A DNA stretch of 13,333 nt from Candidatus Thalassarchaeaceae archaeon (GCA_013329905.1 DUJH01000012.1:15008-28340); one strand, 5' to 3'; shown: positions 1-7,807, numbered from the stretch's first letter. The notes: generated from the sequence alone by a model not told the origin. Numbers and translations are program-made.

Positions 1-1475
1 GTGATTCCACAACTTGCGAAGTTGTAATCGCAATCGGTGACTTGTGATTCGTACCAGGCGATGACCCAGACTTCGTCGGTAGTGTTGCCGAATCCGTGAA
101 CGAGGCCAGTACCTGCGCCTGTGGCCGAGTCGATTCGCAAGCGACTCATGGACCACGTACCGGTTGAGGAATCCTTTGCCAGCACGGTTCCAGCGACTCC
201 AAACTGAGTCGGTTGAACCATGAGATTGAGGGGGGCGCCAGTGCCACCTGCGAACTTGTAGGCACGCATTCCCCAACCCTCGAGTTCTTGCGCAGGGCTC
301 GTCCAAGTGTTCTGCCATTCGTCACGATAACCACTCATCTGCGTTCTGCAAATGAAGCCGGTAACGCAACCAGCAGTCATTGCGATATTGGAGAATCCGA
401 AGGCACCTTGGGCACTGTCGAGTGCGACCGCTGCAGTGAAATTGGCGAAGATATCAGACATCGTCTCGCCGATTGCGGTAGAACCGGTCTGAGGGTTGCG
501 AGCGAGGTTTTCGATTCCGACTCCACCAGTCGCGGTGTCGGCGACGAGACTGGAAATTGCTGCACCGCCGCCGAGTTTGTCAGCGAGATACATCAGGAAC
601 ATGAATCCGCCACCGTAATCGGCGATTCTCTGATTCCACCAGCGCACGCTTATGTTGGAATTCTGAGACCACTCGTTGGCGTGCTGCGACAGCGTATCGG
701 TAACACCGAAGCAGAGGTATGCGGCCATGTCGGCCGCTCCCTCGTCGACCCAGAGATACTCGTAAGGGTCACGAGCGTTGTGGAGCAGGTGCTCGAATTC
801 GTGAGCGAGGATGGTATTGCGCCAGCTCATGTCGCCAGAATCAACGAAGAGAATCTCCCGAGAACTTGCAATGTTAGGGTCGAAGTATCCTCCAATGCCA
901 CCACCGCCATCGATTTGGAAGAGTATTATCTCGATTTGGCAATTATTGTCGACGTCCGGCGGATCGCCAAAGTAGGTGGTGTCAGTCGGGTAGATTGTCG
1001 ACTCCCAAGTAGAAGCGATGTCATTGAGTGCTGTCGAAGAAATCACAACTCCATCTTCTACGAAGATAGCGGAATTAGTTGAAATCTTCTCGACCGTAGC
1101 AGAGACCAAACCACTTGAGGTGGTGAAAGTGTCAGTGTCATCGACAGCCCAAGCATTCTCACAGGACCTCGCGGTCGATCTCGTGTTCTGATAGGAGGGG
1201 GAAAATGGCAGAACTAGATTCGGAAATCCTTCCTCAATCCACTGCTTCTTCAGATATCCGAATGCTGAATAGACTGGTCTATCTTCATCATTGTAGATGT
1301 AGGCATGACCATCAGTGGCTGGATCAAAATCAGAGAGGTCTCCAGCGATGATTGCGCTTTCCTCATCTCCAGCCTCGTCGCTGGCACTAACCATCGGCAC
1401 CATAACAGAGGCAAGCATGAGCCAAACTAACAACAACGTAGTTGTTGAACGACCTGAACCACTTGAAGTCCTCAC
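1..1475 (-). CDS. Secreted HExxH zinc metalloprotease (gluzincin type), 3' end outside window
   Basis: Reading the minus strand from 1475 gives 491 open codons that run off the window start. The N-terminus is a signal peptide (basic stretch, then a hydrophobic core TTLLLVWLMLASVMV, cleavage near VSA-SD). Residues 225-229 read HEFEH in the context LAHEFEHLLH, and WVDEGAAD follows with Glu about residue 245, 16 residues later. This is the two-His-plus-Glu zinc site of gluzincins, as in secreted M30/M6-like peptidases. A later YGGGFMFLMYLADKLGG block also fits such enzymes. It should cleave proteins or peptides outside the cell. I chose GTG at 1475 because GGAG lies 9 nt upstream. GTG at 1481 directly follows an in-frame TGA and has the SD too close. 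The gene is divergent from the glutaminyl cyclase gene. The exact peptidase family is uncertain; the catalytic motif is clear. Confidence 0.85.
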   Translation of the reverse strand, partial: MRTSSGSGRSTTTLLLVWLMLASVMVPMVSASDEAGDEESAIIAGDLSDFDPATDGHAYIYNDEDRPVYSAFGYLKKQWIEEGFPNLVLPFSPSYQNTRSTARSCENAWAVDDTDTFTTSSGLVSATVEKISTNSAIFVEDGVVISSTALNDIASTWESTIYPTDTTYFGDPPDVDNNCQIEIILFQIDGGGGIGGYFDPNIASSREILFVDSGDMSWRNTILAHEFEHLLHNARDPYEYLWVDEGAADMAAYLCFGVTDTLSQHANEWSQNSNISVRWWNQRIADYGGGFMFLMYLADKLGGGAAISSLVADTATGGVGIENLARNPQTGSTAIGETMSDIFANFTAAVALDSAQGAFGFSNIAMTAGCVTGFICRTQMSGYRDEWQNTWTSPAQELEGWGMRAYKFAGGTGAPLNLMVQPTQFGVAGTVLAKDSSTGTWSMSRLRIDSATGAGTGLVHGFGNTTDEVWVIAWYESQVTDCDYNFASCGI

Positions 1476-1557
1476 TTGCACTCACTCCAGCAATAAGACA
1501 GGTTCAAGCCCCACTTCAACCCGCTATAACATCGATGGAGCATCGTTCGGACGCATC

Positions 1558-1572
1558 CGGCCCAAAGGGCCG
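1558..1572. repeat. Perfect GC-rich inverted repeat in divergent promoter region
   Basis: CGGCCC-AAA-GGGCCG is a perfect 6-bp inverted repeat with a 3-nt centre, in the 188-bp gap between the divergent protease and glutaminyl cyclase genes. It could be a protein-binding site or a short hairpin in either leader. The rest of the gap (1476-1663) shows no convincing TATA box and no small gene. Confidence 0.45.
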
Positions 1573-1663
1573 AGTATCAAAGCCCGCTCCCGTGACGCCC
1601 AACAGCACTCGCAGCAGCACAACCATCCTGCTCAGCAATCATCAACGAGAGATAGGTGTCAAC

Positions 1664-2734
1664 ATGGGATCGTGTAGAATCGCCCTCGCTCTTGCGGCTC
1701 TGATGCTCACAGGGACACTGATTGTCCCTGCTATGGCTGACGACCCCGAACCGTTGCCATCTGATCCTCTCGAATCCAATGAGCCTGTACCGGGAGTGAA
1801 AGTGATCGTTCCGGAGGTAGTCAGCATCGTCCCACACGACCCAACGGCATTCACTCAAGGCCTTGAAATCCACAATGGTAAATTCTACGAAAGCACCGGA
1901 CTGTACGGCGAATCCAGTGTGAGAATCGTCAACATGACAACGGGCGAGGTTGAGCTCCAGCGCGACCTGCCCGACGAGTATTTCGGCGAGGGTCTGACCA
2001 TCTGGAATGATTCTGTCGTACAACTCACCTGGCGAGAAAATACCGCTTTCATCTACGACCTCGAGACCCTTGAACCGAGGGGTGAATTCACCTACATGGG
2101 AGAAGGCTGGGGGTTGTGCAGTGACGGGCAGGGCAATTTGTGGATCTCCGATGGCGGATCAACGATCAAGCGATTTTCACAGGACCTATCTTCCTTTGAG
2201 GATGAAGGAGTCGAGGTTCGAGTCGATGGCCTTGTGACGGACAAATGGAATGAATTGGAATGCCGAAGTGATTACCCATTTTTAGCCAATAGATGGTATG
2301 AAGACAATGTATACAGAATTAATACTGAAACTGGAATAGTCTGTCAGAAAGTGGATTTCTCAGCCATCCGCGAGCAATTTGAGACCGAGGATTCAGGGGT
2401 ATTGAACGGCATCGCTCGTGATCACGAAAGCGGTGGCTGGTGGGTCACTGGCAAGAATTGGTCGAATTACTATCAGGTGAATATTCCATGGGGTGATTTT
2501 GATCCCTCTTCCTGTGAAGAAGAACCTTCCATTCAATGCGAGGCCTTAGTATTACAATGCGGAGTATCTTATTGGAGGGCAACTGACGGATTCGCACAAG
2601 ACCTTGAATTCGTTTCAGTTTACGCTTTCTTTTTCCTACTAATCGTCCTTCCACCATGGTACATGTGGAAGCGTCAAACTGAGAAGCCGCCACTCACCAG
2701 CGAGGACAAGCAGGAGGGCGGACAGCGTGTATGA
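1664..2734 (+). CDS. Membrane-anchored glutaminyl-peptide cyclotransferase (beta-propeller type)
   Basis: Predicted to convert N-terminal glutamine of exported peptides to pyroglutamate on the outer face of the membrane. The 356-aa product has a signal peptide (residues 1-26, ending VPAMA), then a region typical of the plant/bacterial-type five-bladed propeller cyclase family (Glu_cyclase_2). Matching motifs are PHDPTAFTQGL at 57-67, YESTGLYG at 75-82 (containing the conserved Glu), and a late NGIA...WWVTGKNW segment. Unlike ordinary secreted members it ends with a hydrophobic helix at about 316-335 and a charged 21-residue tail, so it is probably anchored. ATG 1664 was chosen because AGGTG lies 5 nt upstream and the signal peptide begins there. 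The frame is open further upstream to 1442, but that stretch is not protein-like. It overlaps the next gene by 8 bp, so the two are translationally coupled. Confidence 0.88.
   Translation: MGSCRIALALAALMLTGTLIVPAMADDPEPLPSDPLESNEPVPGVKVIVPEVVSIVPHDPTAFTQGLEIHNGKFYESTGLYGESSVRIVNMTTGEVELQRDLPDEYFGEGLTIWNDSVVQLTWRENTAFIYDLETLEPRGEFTYMGEGWGLCSDGQGNLWISDGGSTIKRFSQDLSSFEDEGVEVRVDGLVTDKWNELECRSDYPFLANRWYEDNVYRINTETGIVCQKVDFSAIREQFETEDSGVLNGIARDHESGGWWVTGKNWSNYYQVNIPWGDFDPSSCEEEPSIQCEALVLQCGVSYWRATDGFAQDLEFVSVYAFFFLLIVLPPWYMWKRQTEKPPLTSEDKQEGGQRV
2712..2718 (+). promoter_or_regulatory. Strong ribosome binding site for the GTG start at 2727
   Basis: AGGAGGG lies 8 nt before GTG 2727 inside the end of the cyclase gene. 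It is nearly the full anti-SD complement and decides that start. It also shows that SD-led initiation is used here. Confidence 0.75.
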
Positions 2735-3464
2735 TGATGAAGAATCCAAGCGAACTCGCCTTGAGTGGTGGCTTCAGGATTTATCCGTCGATCCGGCCAC
2801 TCGTGTGGCAGGAGCGATCCTCATAATCCTCGGAAGCATCCTCGGCGTCGTCACCGGCAGCCTGCATATCACAGCTGATGTCGGCGATGTGCTGACCGGC
2901 CAGCTCGATGATTCAGGGGGGCTGGCCGATGTCCACGGAGGGGTCTATTTAGCCCTCGTCGACAATACCACTGGCGGCGAAGCAATCGAAGGCGTAACGG
3001 TGATTCTTTACGATGAGGAATTTCTCGAGATCGACCGTGACGTAACCGACTCTGGCGGCCGATTCTCGATCGACGACGTACCTCGGCGTTCAGCAACTCT
3101 CGTCGTCGACCACCCGAACAATATCACAGAACGGGTTTTACTAATCCCGGGAGACCATGCTCAGATTACGGTGACCTTGAGCGAGGGCGAGGGTGTGCAC
3201 GAAATCGATATGCGCGGCGATAGTCATCTAGCCGAATCAGTTCTCATCTCATCGATAATTGGTGCTCTAACACTCGCCGCAGGACTCGCTGGAATCCTCG
3301 GAGGAATCGAGGCATATAATGGGAAAAAACACTTCCGTACACAGTTTTTGGCATATCTCGGACTTTGGAGTCAGGGATTGATGTTCATAGGTCCGCTGTT
3401 CATTCTGATGGGGATGGGGCTGGCGTATCTGACCCGTGGCCAATTTGGCTTCGTGGAGGCTTGA
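2727..3464 (+). CDS. Membrane protein with carboxypeptidase-regulatory-like beta domain
   Basis: A 245-aa protein of unknown function. A short charged N-terminus is followed by a TM helix (about 26-47), then an outside domain at 68-151. That domain has the pattern of carboxypeptidase-regulatory-like/Cna-B-like beta sandwiches: EAIEGVTVILYD, then VTDSGGRFSIDDVP, then ATLVVDHP. Two more TM segments follow (about 168-193 and 208-235). Such domains usually act in adhesion or as structural modules, not enzymes. It starts 8 bp inside the cyclase gene and ends 1 nt before the kinase start, so it is the middle gene of an operon. The role in that operon is unknown. Confidence 0.8.
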   Translation: MYDDEESKRTRLEWWLQDLSVDPATRVAGAILIILGSILGVVTGSLHITADVGDVLTGQLDDSGGLADVHGGVYLALVDNTTGGEAIEGVTVILYDEEFLEIDRDVTDSGGRFSIDDVPRRSATLVVDHPNNITERVLLIPGDHAQITVTLSEGEGVHEIDMRGDSHLAESVLISSIIGALTLAAGLAGILGGIEAYNGKKHFRTQFLAYLGLWSQGLMFIGPLFILMGMGLAYLTRGQFGFVEA

Positions 3465-3465
3465 C

Positions 3466-4806
3466 GTGTACCTCATCACCATCGAAGGCGGGGACGGCTC
3501 CGGCAAAGGCTTGGCCACCAAGGTCGTCGCCGAAGTGCTGGAACGAGAGTTTTGCTTTACCTCGGTAGAGGTTACTGGTGAGCCGCGACGGGATCATCCT
3601 CTTGGGCGGCTCGCTATCGACTCGGTGCGGCAACAGACGCACACTCCTGAACAGGAGGCCGGGTTGTTCGCCGCTGACCGAGTCGACCATTCTCACGGCT
3701 GGATTCTTCCTCGATTGGAAGAGGGACGGATCGTCGTGAGTGAGCGGAATGTGCATTCTTCGCTTGTCTATCAGGGGATGGTCGGTGGTCTTGGGGTCGA
3801 GCGCGTGGCTCAGGTCAATTCGGCTGCGCTTGTTCCTGATTTGTGTATCTGGGTGGATTGCGACCCCAACGTTGCGATGAAAAGAATCCAGTCCGGGACG
3901 CTGCGAATGATGTCCGACAAAGCTGAGTATTTCGAGACGACTGAGTTGCAGAAGGAGATTCGTGCGGGTTATGCTTCTTTGCTTTCCGGAGAGGTTGAGA
4001 TGCCGATTCCGTTTGATATGGGCGCAATCATTGGCCCAGTCTCGAATGAGACTACTGAGCGGGAGTTCAGGCGGAAATTGACTTTACATATACGCAAGTT
4101 TGTGCATTCCCGGCCTGAACCCTTGAATGTCGATACTGAGTCTGTTGAGCGGTTTATGCTGAAGCGTTTGATCAAATCAACAAAGGGTCAAACGGTACTC
4201 GATGGGCTGGGAGTTGCACCGGCTCGTACTAGGTCCGATTGGTTGGATGGCAAGGCTCCTTGGAGGGTACTCCGTGAGGCTCAAACTGATCATTCTGCGG
4301 CGCTTGTTAAGGTTCCTGAGGGCGAGCGTGTCGATGTTCCGAAATCGGTGCTGGCACGCTCGGTTAGTTCGATTTGTGGAACTCTTGCTTTACTACCCTC
4401 GGCGGATGTCAACGAGTTGCGTAATGCTCAGGGACCTGTTCGGGCTGTTTCCGATTCACACTCTCACAAAGTTCTGCGTTTCATGGCAGACCGCTCAAAG
4501 TGGGTCAATCAGCACAAATCTTTGCTCGGGAGCGACGCTTCTCGTAACCAATTACGTGCCGAATCGCATGCTTTTGGCACGGTGATTCTGGTTCTATGGC
4601 CGCTGCGCCGCGCTTTGGCTCGCTGGCTGGCTGCAAACCCTGACACACACCCTCGCTTCGCTCTTGGACAGATTGTTCGTTCTGGTGAACATCCTCGCGC
4701 GGTTCGAGATACGATTGAGCGGCTGGCGATTCTCGGTAACGGTAAATCTGACTCAGCTCTACCAGCCGGCGCCAGCGGTTTGGTGTCTTGGTGGCAGGGT
4801 CAGTGA
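3466..4806 (+). CDS. tmk: Thymidylate kinase-like protein with long C-terminal extension
   Basis: Residues 1 to about 210 match dTMP kinase, which phosphorylates dTMP to dTDP with ATP in the cytoplasm. Seen are the P-loop GGDGSGKG (8-15), TGEPRRDHPLG, LFAADRVDHS, a SERNVHSSLVYQG segment corresponding to the family's DRY-SSLAYQG block, and DCDPNVAMKRI before a LID-like region. The usual Asp-Arg pair is Glu-Arg here (E93, R94). The remaining 235 or so residues are mostly helical, Arg/Ala/Leu-rich, and not a domain I recognise; typical thymidylate kinases are 200-215 aa. Start GTG 3466 has GGAGG 6 nt upstream; GTG 3436 in the same frame has no comparable SD. The gene begins 1 nt after the preceding stop. 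Its second half uses more T-ending codons than its neighbours. dNMP kinase activity is well supported, exact substrate less so. Confidence 0.85.
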   Translation: MYLITIEGGDGSGKGLATKVVAEVLEREFCFTSVEVTGEPRRDHPLGRLAIDSVRQQTHTPEQEAGLFAADRVDHSHGWILPRLEEGRIVVSERNVHSSLVYQGMVGGLGVERVAQVNSAALVPDLCIWVDCDPNVAMKRIQSGTLRMMSDKAEYFETTELQKEIRAGYASLLSGEVEMPIPFDMGAIIGPVSNETTEREFRRKLTLHIRKFVHSRPEPLNVDTESVERFMLKRLIKSTKGQTVLDGLGVAPARTRSDWLDGKAPWRVLREAQTDHSAALVKVPEGERVDVPKSVLARSVSSICGTLALLPSADVNELRNAQGPVRAVSDSHSHKVLRFMADRSKWVNQHKSLLGSDASRNQLRAESHAFGTVILVLWPLRRALARWLAANPDTHPRFALGQIVRSGEHPRAVRDTIERLAILGNGKSDSALPAGASGLVSWWQGQ

Positions 4807-4830
4807 TTCCGAACTCGCTGACTCGAATAT

Positions 4831-5643
4831 TCACTCCTCTTCCTCTTCTATCATTCTGAGTTTAGCATCCGCGGGCAGACGCACCGAATCTGAATCATCA
4901 AACTCATGCGGCCGAGCTGAGAACATCGCTGAGAAAATCCAGGCCCCTACGAACCCGGCTGGGGCTCCAGTGAGGATTCGCATAGGGTTCGTCGACTCAT
5001 ACGATGTCAACAATTGCGTGAAACCATCAATTGCCATAGGTGCGAGTCCGATAGTCAATATGCCAAGCATAACGAGCATGCGACGGTCGTTGAAGTATAA
5101 TTGTTCGATCGAATCATCGTTGAAAATCGATAGGAATGTATCGCGTATAGTCCAACGATTCAGTCCGCGTCTCTGCCACAATAGACAGCAAGCGACGAAT
5201 CCGAATAAGATGCCAATATCGCGTGTGCAGACGGCGAGTTGGTTACCGTTGATTTCCCAGGAACGCTCGTGTTTCTGATGACAATTGAGGTCACCGATGG
5301 CGTAAACAGTCGCTGCTATTGGGTTGAGTGTCGTCCAAGCAAATAAGCCTCCATGTTCGAATTGGTTATGGCCAATTTCTTCATCCTCTCCGTGGTTGTC
5401 ATTGCCCCATGACCAGATGCCATCGTAGGTCGCGTAATCCATTCGATTGGCACGAGCCGATAGATCCGGAATGCTGTCGGCGGGCATCGCCAACGGAACT
5501 AGGAACACTAGAATGAGGTAGACTCCTGCTATTGCTGCGAGGTTACGGCCGACCTTAGATTCCCTGACTCGGTCCGGTCGACCGTTCTTCAGAAGTTGTA
5601 TCTCAGACTCGGTCATATCTTGGTCGATGGGTTCTATCGGCAT
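4831..5643 (-). CDS. DUF2085-family integral membrane protein
   Basis: A 270-aa protein with about five TM segments (34-55, 100-117, 143-158, 188-206, 227-242). Two blocks identify the DUF2085 family: CHQKHERSWEINGNQLAVCT at 121-140 followed by RDIGILFGF, and PMAIDGFTQ at 202-210 with STNPMRILTG after it. The family's function is unknown; conserved Cys and polar residues near the membrane suggest a redox or metal role, which is only a guess. The usual CxRCTG motif is CTRDIG here, so one conserved Cys is replaced by Asp. The protein ends with five Glu residues. ATG 5643 was chosen; a TTG directly upstream is also in frame, and neither has a strong SD. The gene converges on the kinase gene with a 24-bp gap that holds no evident terminator. 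Confidence 0.75.
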   Translation of the reverse strand: MPIEPIDQDMTESEIQLLKNGRPDRVRESKVGRNLAAIAGVYLILVFLVPLAMPADSIPDLSARANRMDYATYDGIWSWGNDNHGEDEEIGHNQFEHGGLFAWTTLNPIAATVYAIGDLNCHQKHERSWEINGNQLAVCTRDIGILFGFVACCLLWQRRGLNRWTIRDTFLSIFNDDSIEQLYFNDRRMLVMLGILTIGLAPMAIDGFTQLLTSYESTNPMRILTGAPAGFVGAWIFSAMFSARPHEFDDSDSVRLPADAKLRMIEEEEE

Positions 5644-5660
5644 CAACCTATCCGCTGCTC

Positions 5661-6431
5661 ATGGTCGAGGTAGGTGTGCGTGATGCCTTCGCTATCTCGG
5701 CGGTCATCGCTGTCATGGTCTTCGTGATGGGTTCTATGATGGCTTTCTTTGCCGGCGGGATGGATGAGGATGCGATTTCTCCGGCTCTCCGCACTGGGGC
5801 GATTTTGGGTGCTGCGGTCGGTGCGGTGCTTCTGATGTTCACTCTCGCCCGCGTGCGCGATCGTGCTGAGAAAGGCGATGTACGCGCTGCGGTGCGTGCT
5901 GCGGAAGTCGATGCTTTGCGCGCTGAGATGTCCTATCTTACCGATGCGACTGATGGAGCTTGGGATGTCGAAGAGCGGGTGCGCCGTGAGCGAGGAATCC
6001 TGACCTTCGACATGCATGGATTGGATGCTGCTTCGGCGGCTGGGGCTACTGAGAGATTACTAAGGATTCGTGAGAGTTTGCAGCGTGTAAGATTGGTAAC
6101 TGGGCGAGGAGAGATTTTGCACGAAAAATCAGCCAATCCAGGTATTCGTCCTGCGGTTCTTCAGCGTTTGCGGATTGGGGCGGAGGATGTCGATTGGCAG
6201 GTCTTGGTGAAGGCCGGTTCAATCACGCTGCGACCGATGGGAATCGCTCCGTCTAAGGCTCAGCGAGCTCGGCGCTTTGCGATATTCGTTGTGCCAATGT
6301 GTACGGTGATGGGCCTTGCTTTCAGAGATTTAGCCGGCCCGACGATGGCTGATCAGGGACTTGCTTTCGGAATTGCTGCAGGTGTTCTGATGACGGCTTT
6401 GCTCTCGAGTTATCGCGACCGTTCTGGCTAA
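5661..6431 (+). CDS. Four-TM membrane protein of unknown function
   Basis: Not recognised. The 256-aa product has two N-terminal TM helices (about 9-31 and 44-65), a soluble middle part of about 135 residues, and two C-terminal TM helices (about 204-222 and 228-249). The middle part starts with a charged, coiled-coil-like stretch (residues 66-92) and continues into a mixed alpha/beta region, likely cytoplasmic. ATG 5661 gives the longest form. GTG 5676 is a serious alternative because GAGG lies 5 nt before it, and it would remove only five residues. The start is 17 bp from the divergent DUF2085 gene, so the two promoters must overlap coding sequence or yield nearly leaderless transcripts. The protein contains no cysteine-pair or enzyme motif I can name. 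Confidence 0.72.
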   Translation: MVEVGVRDAFAISAVIAVMVFVMGSMMAFFAGGMDEDAISPALRTGAILGAAVGAVLLMFTLARVRDRAEKGDVRAAVRAAEVDALRAEMSYLTDATDGAWDVEERVRRERGILTFDMHGLDAASAAGATERLLRIRESLQRVRLVTGRGEILHEKSANPGIRPAVLQRLRIGAEDVDWQVLVKAGSITLRPMGIAPSKAQRARRFAIFVVPMCTVMGLAFRDLAGPTMADQGLAFGIAAGVLMTALLSSYRDRSG

Positions 6432-6456
6432 ACAGGTCATGCCATTCAGTAGTCTC

Positions 6457-6624
6457 TCAAGAGTAATCAGGAACGCCCTCGCAACAGGCCTCTACGACTC
6501 TTCGGCAGCGCGGGCATTCCATGTGTTGCCGCATCGGGATGGCTGCGCCGCGGAATCCACATTCGCATAGAATCGCGGCGCAGTGATCGTGGTCCACGAA
6601 GCGCTTCGCCCTCGTGCAGTCCAA
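6457..6624 (-). CDS. Small Cys-rich zinc-ribbon-like protein downstream of sufD
   Basis: A 55-codon open frame directly after sufD, in the same frame. sufD stops with TGA at 6636-6634 and the frame continues to TGA at 6459-6457. The product contains HDHCAAILCECGF and, 14 residues on, ECPRCRRVVEACC: a CxC/CxxC pairing with an extra Cys and His residues, resembling a zinc ribbon or a small Fe-S/metal-binding knuckle. The start is uncertain: TTG 6624 or GTG 6597, neither with a strong SD, so it may depend on translational coupling to sufD. The Cys/His spacing in only one of the overlapping frames is the main evidence that it is real. It could be a small metal-handling partner of the SUF system, or a general MG-II-type zinc-ribbon micro-protein. 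Confidence 0.6.
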   Translation of the reverse strand: MDCTRAKRFVDHDHCAAILCECGFRGAAIPMRQHMECPRCRRVVEACCEGVPDYS

Positions 6625-6633
6625 ATGGCTTAC

Positions 6634-7737
6634 TCAGGATTTGAGGTCGCTCAACTCTTCTTGCAGATGCTCGGTTAACCAATGGTGCAGAGTATCACTG
6701 CCCATTTTGATGAGAGTTGAATTGAGGAATGCAGCGATGAGTGCGTCGCGAGCCTCCGAGGTATCGTAGCCTCGCGCCTCCAAGTAGAACATCTGATCCT
6801 CATCGACCGGTCCGTTGGCAGTACCGTGGCCGCAGCCAACGACATCATGCTCACTGACTTCGAGTTCAGGAATCGAGTCTGCTTCGGCCTTCTCGGATAA
6901 TAGCAGGTTGTGGAAGAGTTGGCCTGCGTCAGCACCTCTCGCGCCCTTGGCGACTCGGAGCATTCCGGTTCCGATCGTGCGTGAGTTGCCGCCGCAAGCC
7001 GAGTGCCAATCGAGGCGACTGAATGTCTCGGGAGCGTGGTGATGAATCTCGACGTGATGGTCGAGGTGCATATCGCTTGCCGATAGGATCGAGCCGAGGA
7101 CATTCAGATGGCCGCCAGTCTCACCCATTTTGTAGCGAAGGTCAGCCTTGGTACGCTCGCTTCCCGAGCTGACCGTTCCAGCCTTGACCTGCGCGTCGCG
7201 TCCAATCGCAATACTGTCGACGCGTAGAAGAGTCCCGGAATCGGTGTGGCCGATGACCACATCGTTCAGAATAGATCCATCACCGATTCGACCGCTGCGC
7301 AAGATTCCTGTCCAAGGCGCAGCGCCACTAATCTGTGTAATCAATTCGAATTCGCAGTGACGGCCGATATCGAGGGCAAGGTGCATAGCACATGGAGAAT
7401 CACCTGTGTCGATGTCGAGAACGATTGGTGCACTGGCTACGAAATTATTCTCTGTGCGAAGTGTGTAAACCGAGTCGCCAGCGGCGGCCCGGATGAATGA
7501 AGAAGTCACCTCATCGGATTCAGAAAGCACCTCAGCGCCGACAATTCCTTCTTCTATCGAGATACCGACCAAAGCCACATTCTCATCTAGACAAGAGAGA
7601 GTAAGTTTCGGTGCAGCGGTGGATGGAATTTCGCTTAAATCGCCGCTAGGGTGAACTCTCTTCCAAGGTGTGTAACGCCACAAATGGTCCGCCTTGTTAG
7701 GCTCATCAAGAGACTTGTACAGACTCGTAGCATCCAT
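6634..7737 (-). CDS. sufD: SufD, Fe-S cluster assembly scaffold subunit
   Basis: Partner of SufB in the SufBC2D complex, on which Fe-S clusters are built in the cytoplasm. The 367-aa product has the family's N-terminal helical part (DEPNKADHLWRYTPWKRV), a long beta-helix core, and the diagnostic C-terminal block. That block runs ELEVSEHDVVGCGHG, then GPVDEDQMFYLEARGYDTSEAR, then a short helical tail. C302 and H304 occupy the positions of the Cys and His near the SufB-SufD interface of the characterised enzyme. Start ATG 7737 is 70 bp after the sufB stop. Its leader holds two copies of a 10-bp direct repeat and no strong SD. It is the third gene of the sufCBD operon. Confidence 0.9.
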   Translation of the reverse strand: MDATSLYKSLDEPNKADHLWRYTPWKRVHPSGDLSEIPSTAAPKLTLSCLDENVALVGISIEEGIVGAEVLSESDEVTSSFIRAAAGDSVYTLRTENNFVASAPIVLDIDTGDSPCAMHLALDIGRHCEFELITQISGAAPWTGILRSGRIGDGSILNDVVIGHTDSGTLLRVDSIAIGRDAQVKAGTVSSGSERTKADLRYKMGETGGHLNVLGSILSASDMHLDHHVEIHHHAPETFSRLDWHSACGGNSRTIGTGMLRVAKGARGADAGQLFHNLLLSEKAEADSIPELEVSEHDVVGCGHGTANGPVDEDQMFYLEARGYDTSEARDALIAAFLNSTLIKMGSDTLHHWLTEHLQEELSDLKS

Positions 7738-7740
7738 GTT

Positions 7741-7766
7741 TAATTCACTAACCTACTAATTCACTA
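7741..7766. repeat. 10-bp direct repeat just upstream of sufD
   Basis: TAATTCACTA occurs at 7741-7750 and 7757-7766, separated by ACCTAC; the proximal copy is 3 nt from the sufD start. On the coding strand this is TAGTGAATTA twice. The AT-rich patch could be an internal promoter or a local duplication. It also contains AGGTTAG, like a DtxR-box half site, but no inverted partner. Confidence 0.4.
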
Positions 7767-7807
7767 TGTTCTCTTGCCTCTGTGGTCGAATTTCCAGCGG
7801 CAGAAAT

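Noticed and set aside
213..1082. Long open frame on the plus strand (289 codons)
   Set aside because: It lies opposite the minus-strand protease, which has a signal peptide and a HEFEH...WVDEGAAD zinc site. The plus-strand product has no recognisable motif.
1442..1663. N-terminal extension of the glutaminyl cyclase by 74 codons
   Set aside because: It would bury the signal peptide, and AGGTG 5 nt before ATG 1664 marks the start.
6457..6600. HNH endonuclease VII-like signature in the mini-gene (VDHDHC)
   Set aside because: The VDHDH string resembles that motif, but the protein is too short and lacks the downstream LLC..CN part; a zinc-ribbon reading fits better.
6467..6682. Basic 71-codon open frame on the minus strand
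   Set aside because: It overlaps the sufD end and the Cys-rich mini-gene in another frame. Its Arg-rich product has no motif and looks like a frame shadow.
7746..7756. DtxR-box half site AGGTTAG on the minus strand upstream of sufD
   Set aside because: There is no inverted partner, and it falls in a repeat that explains the sequence equally well.
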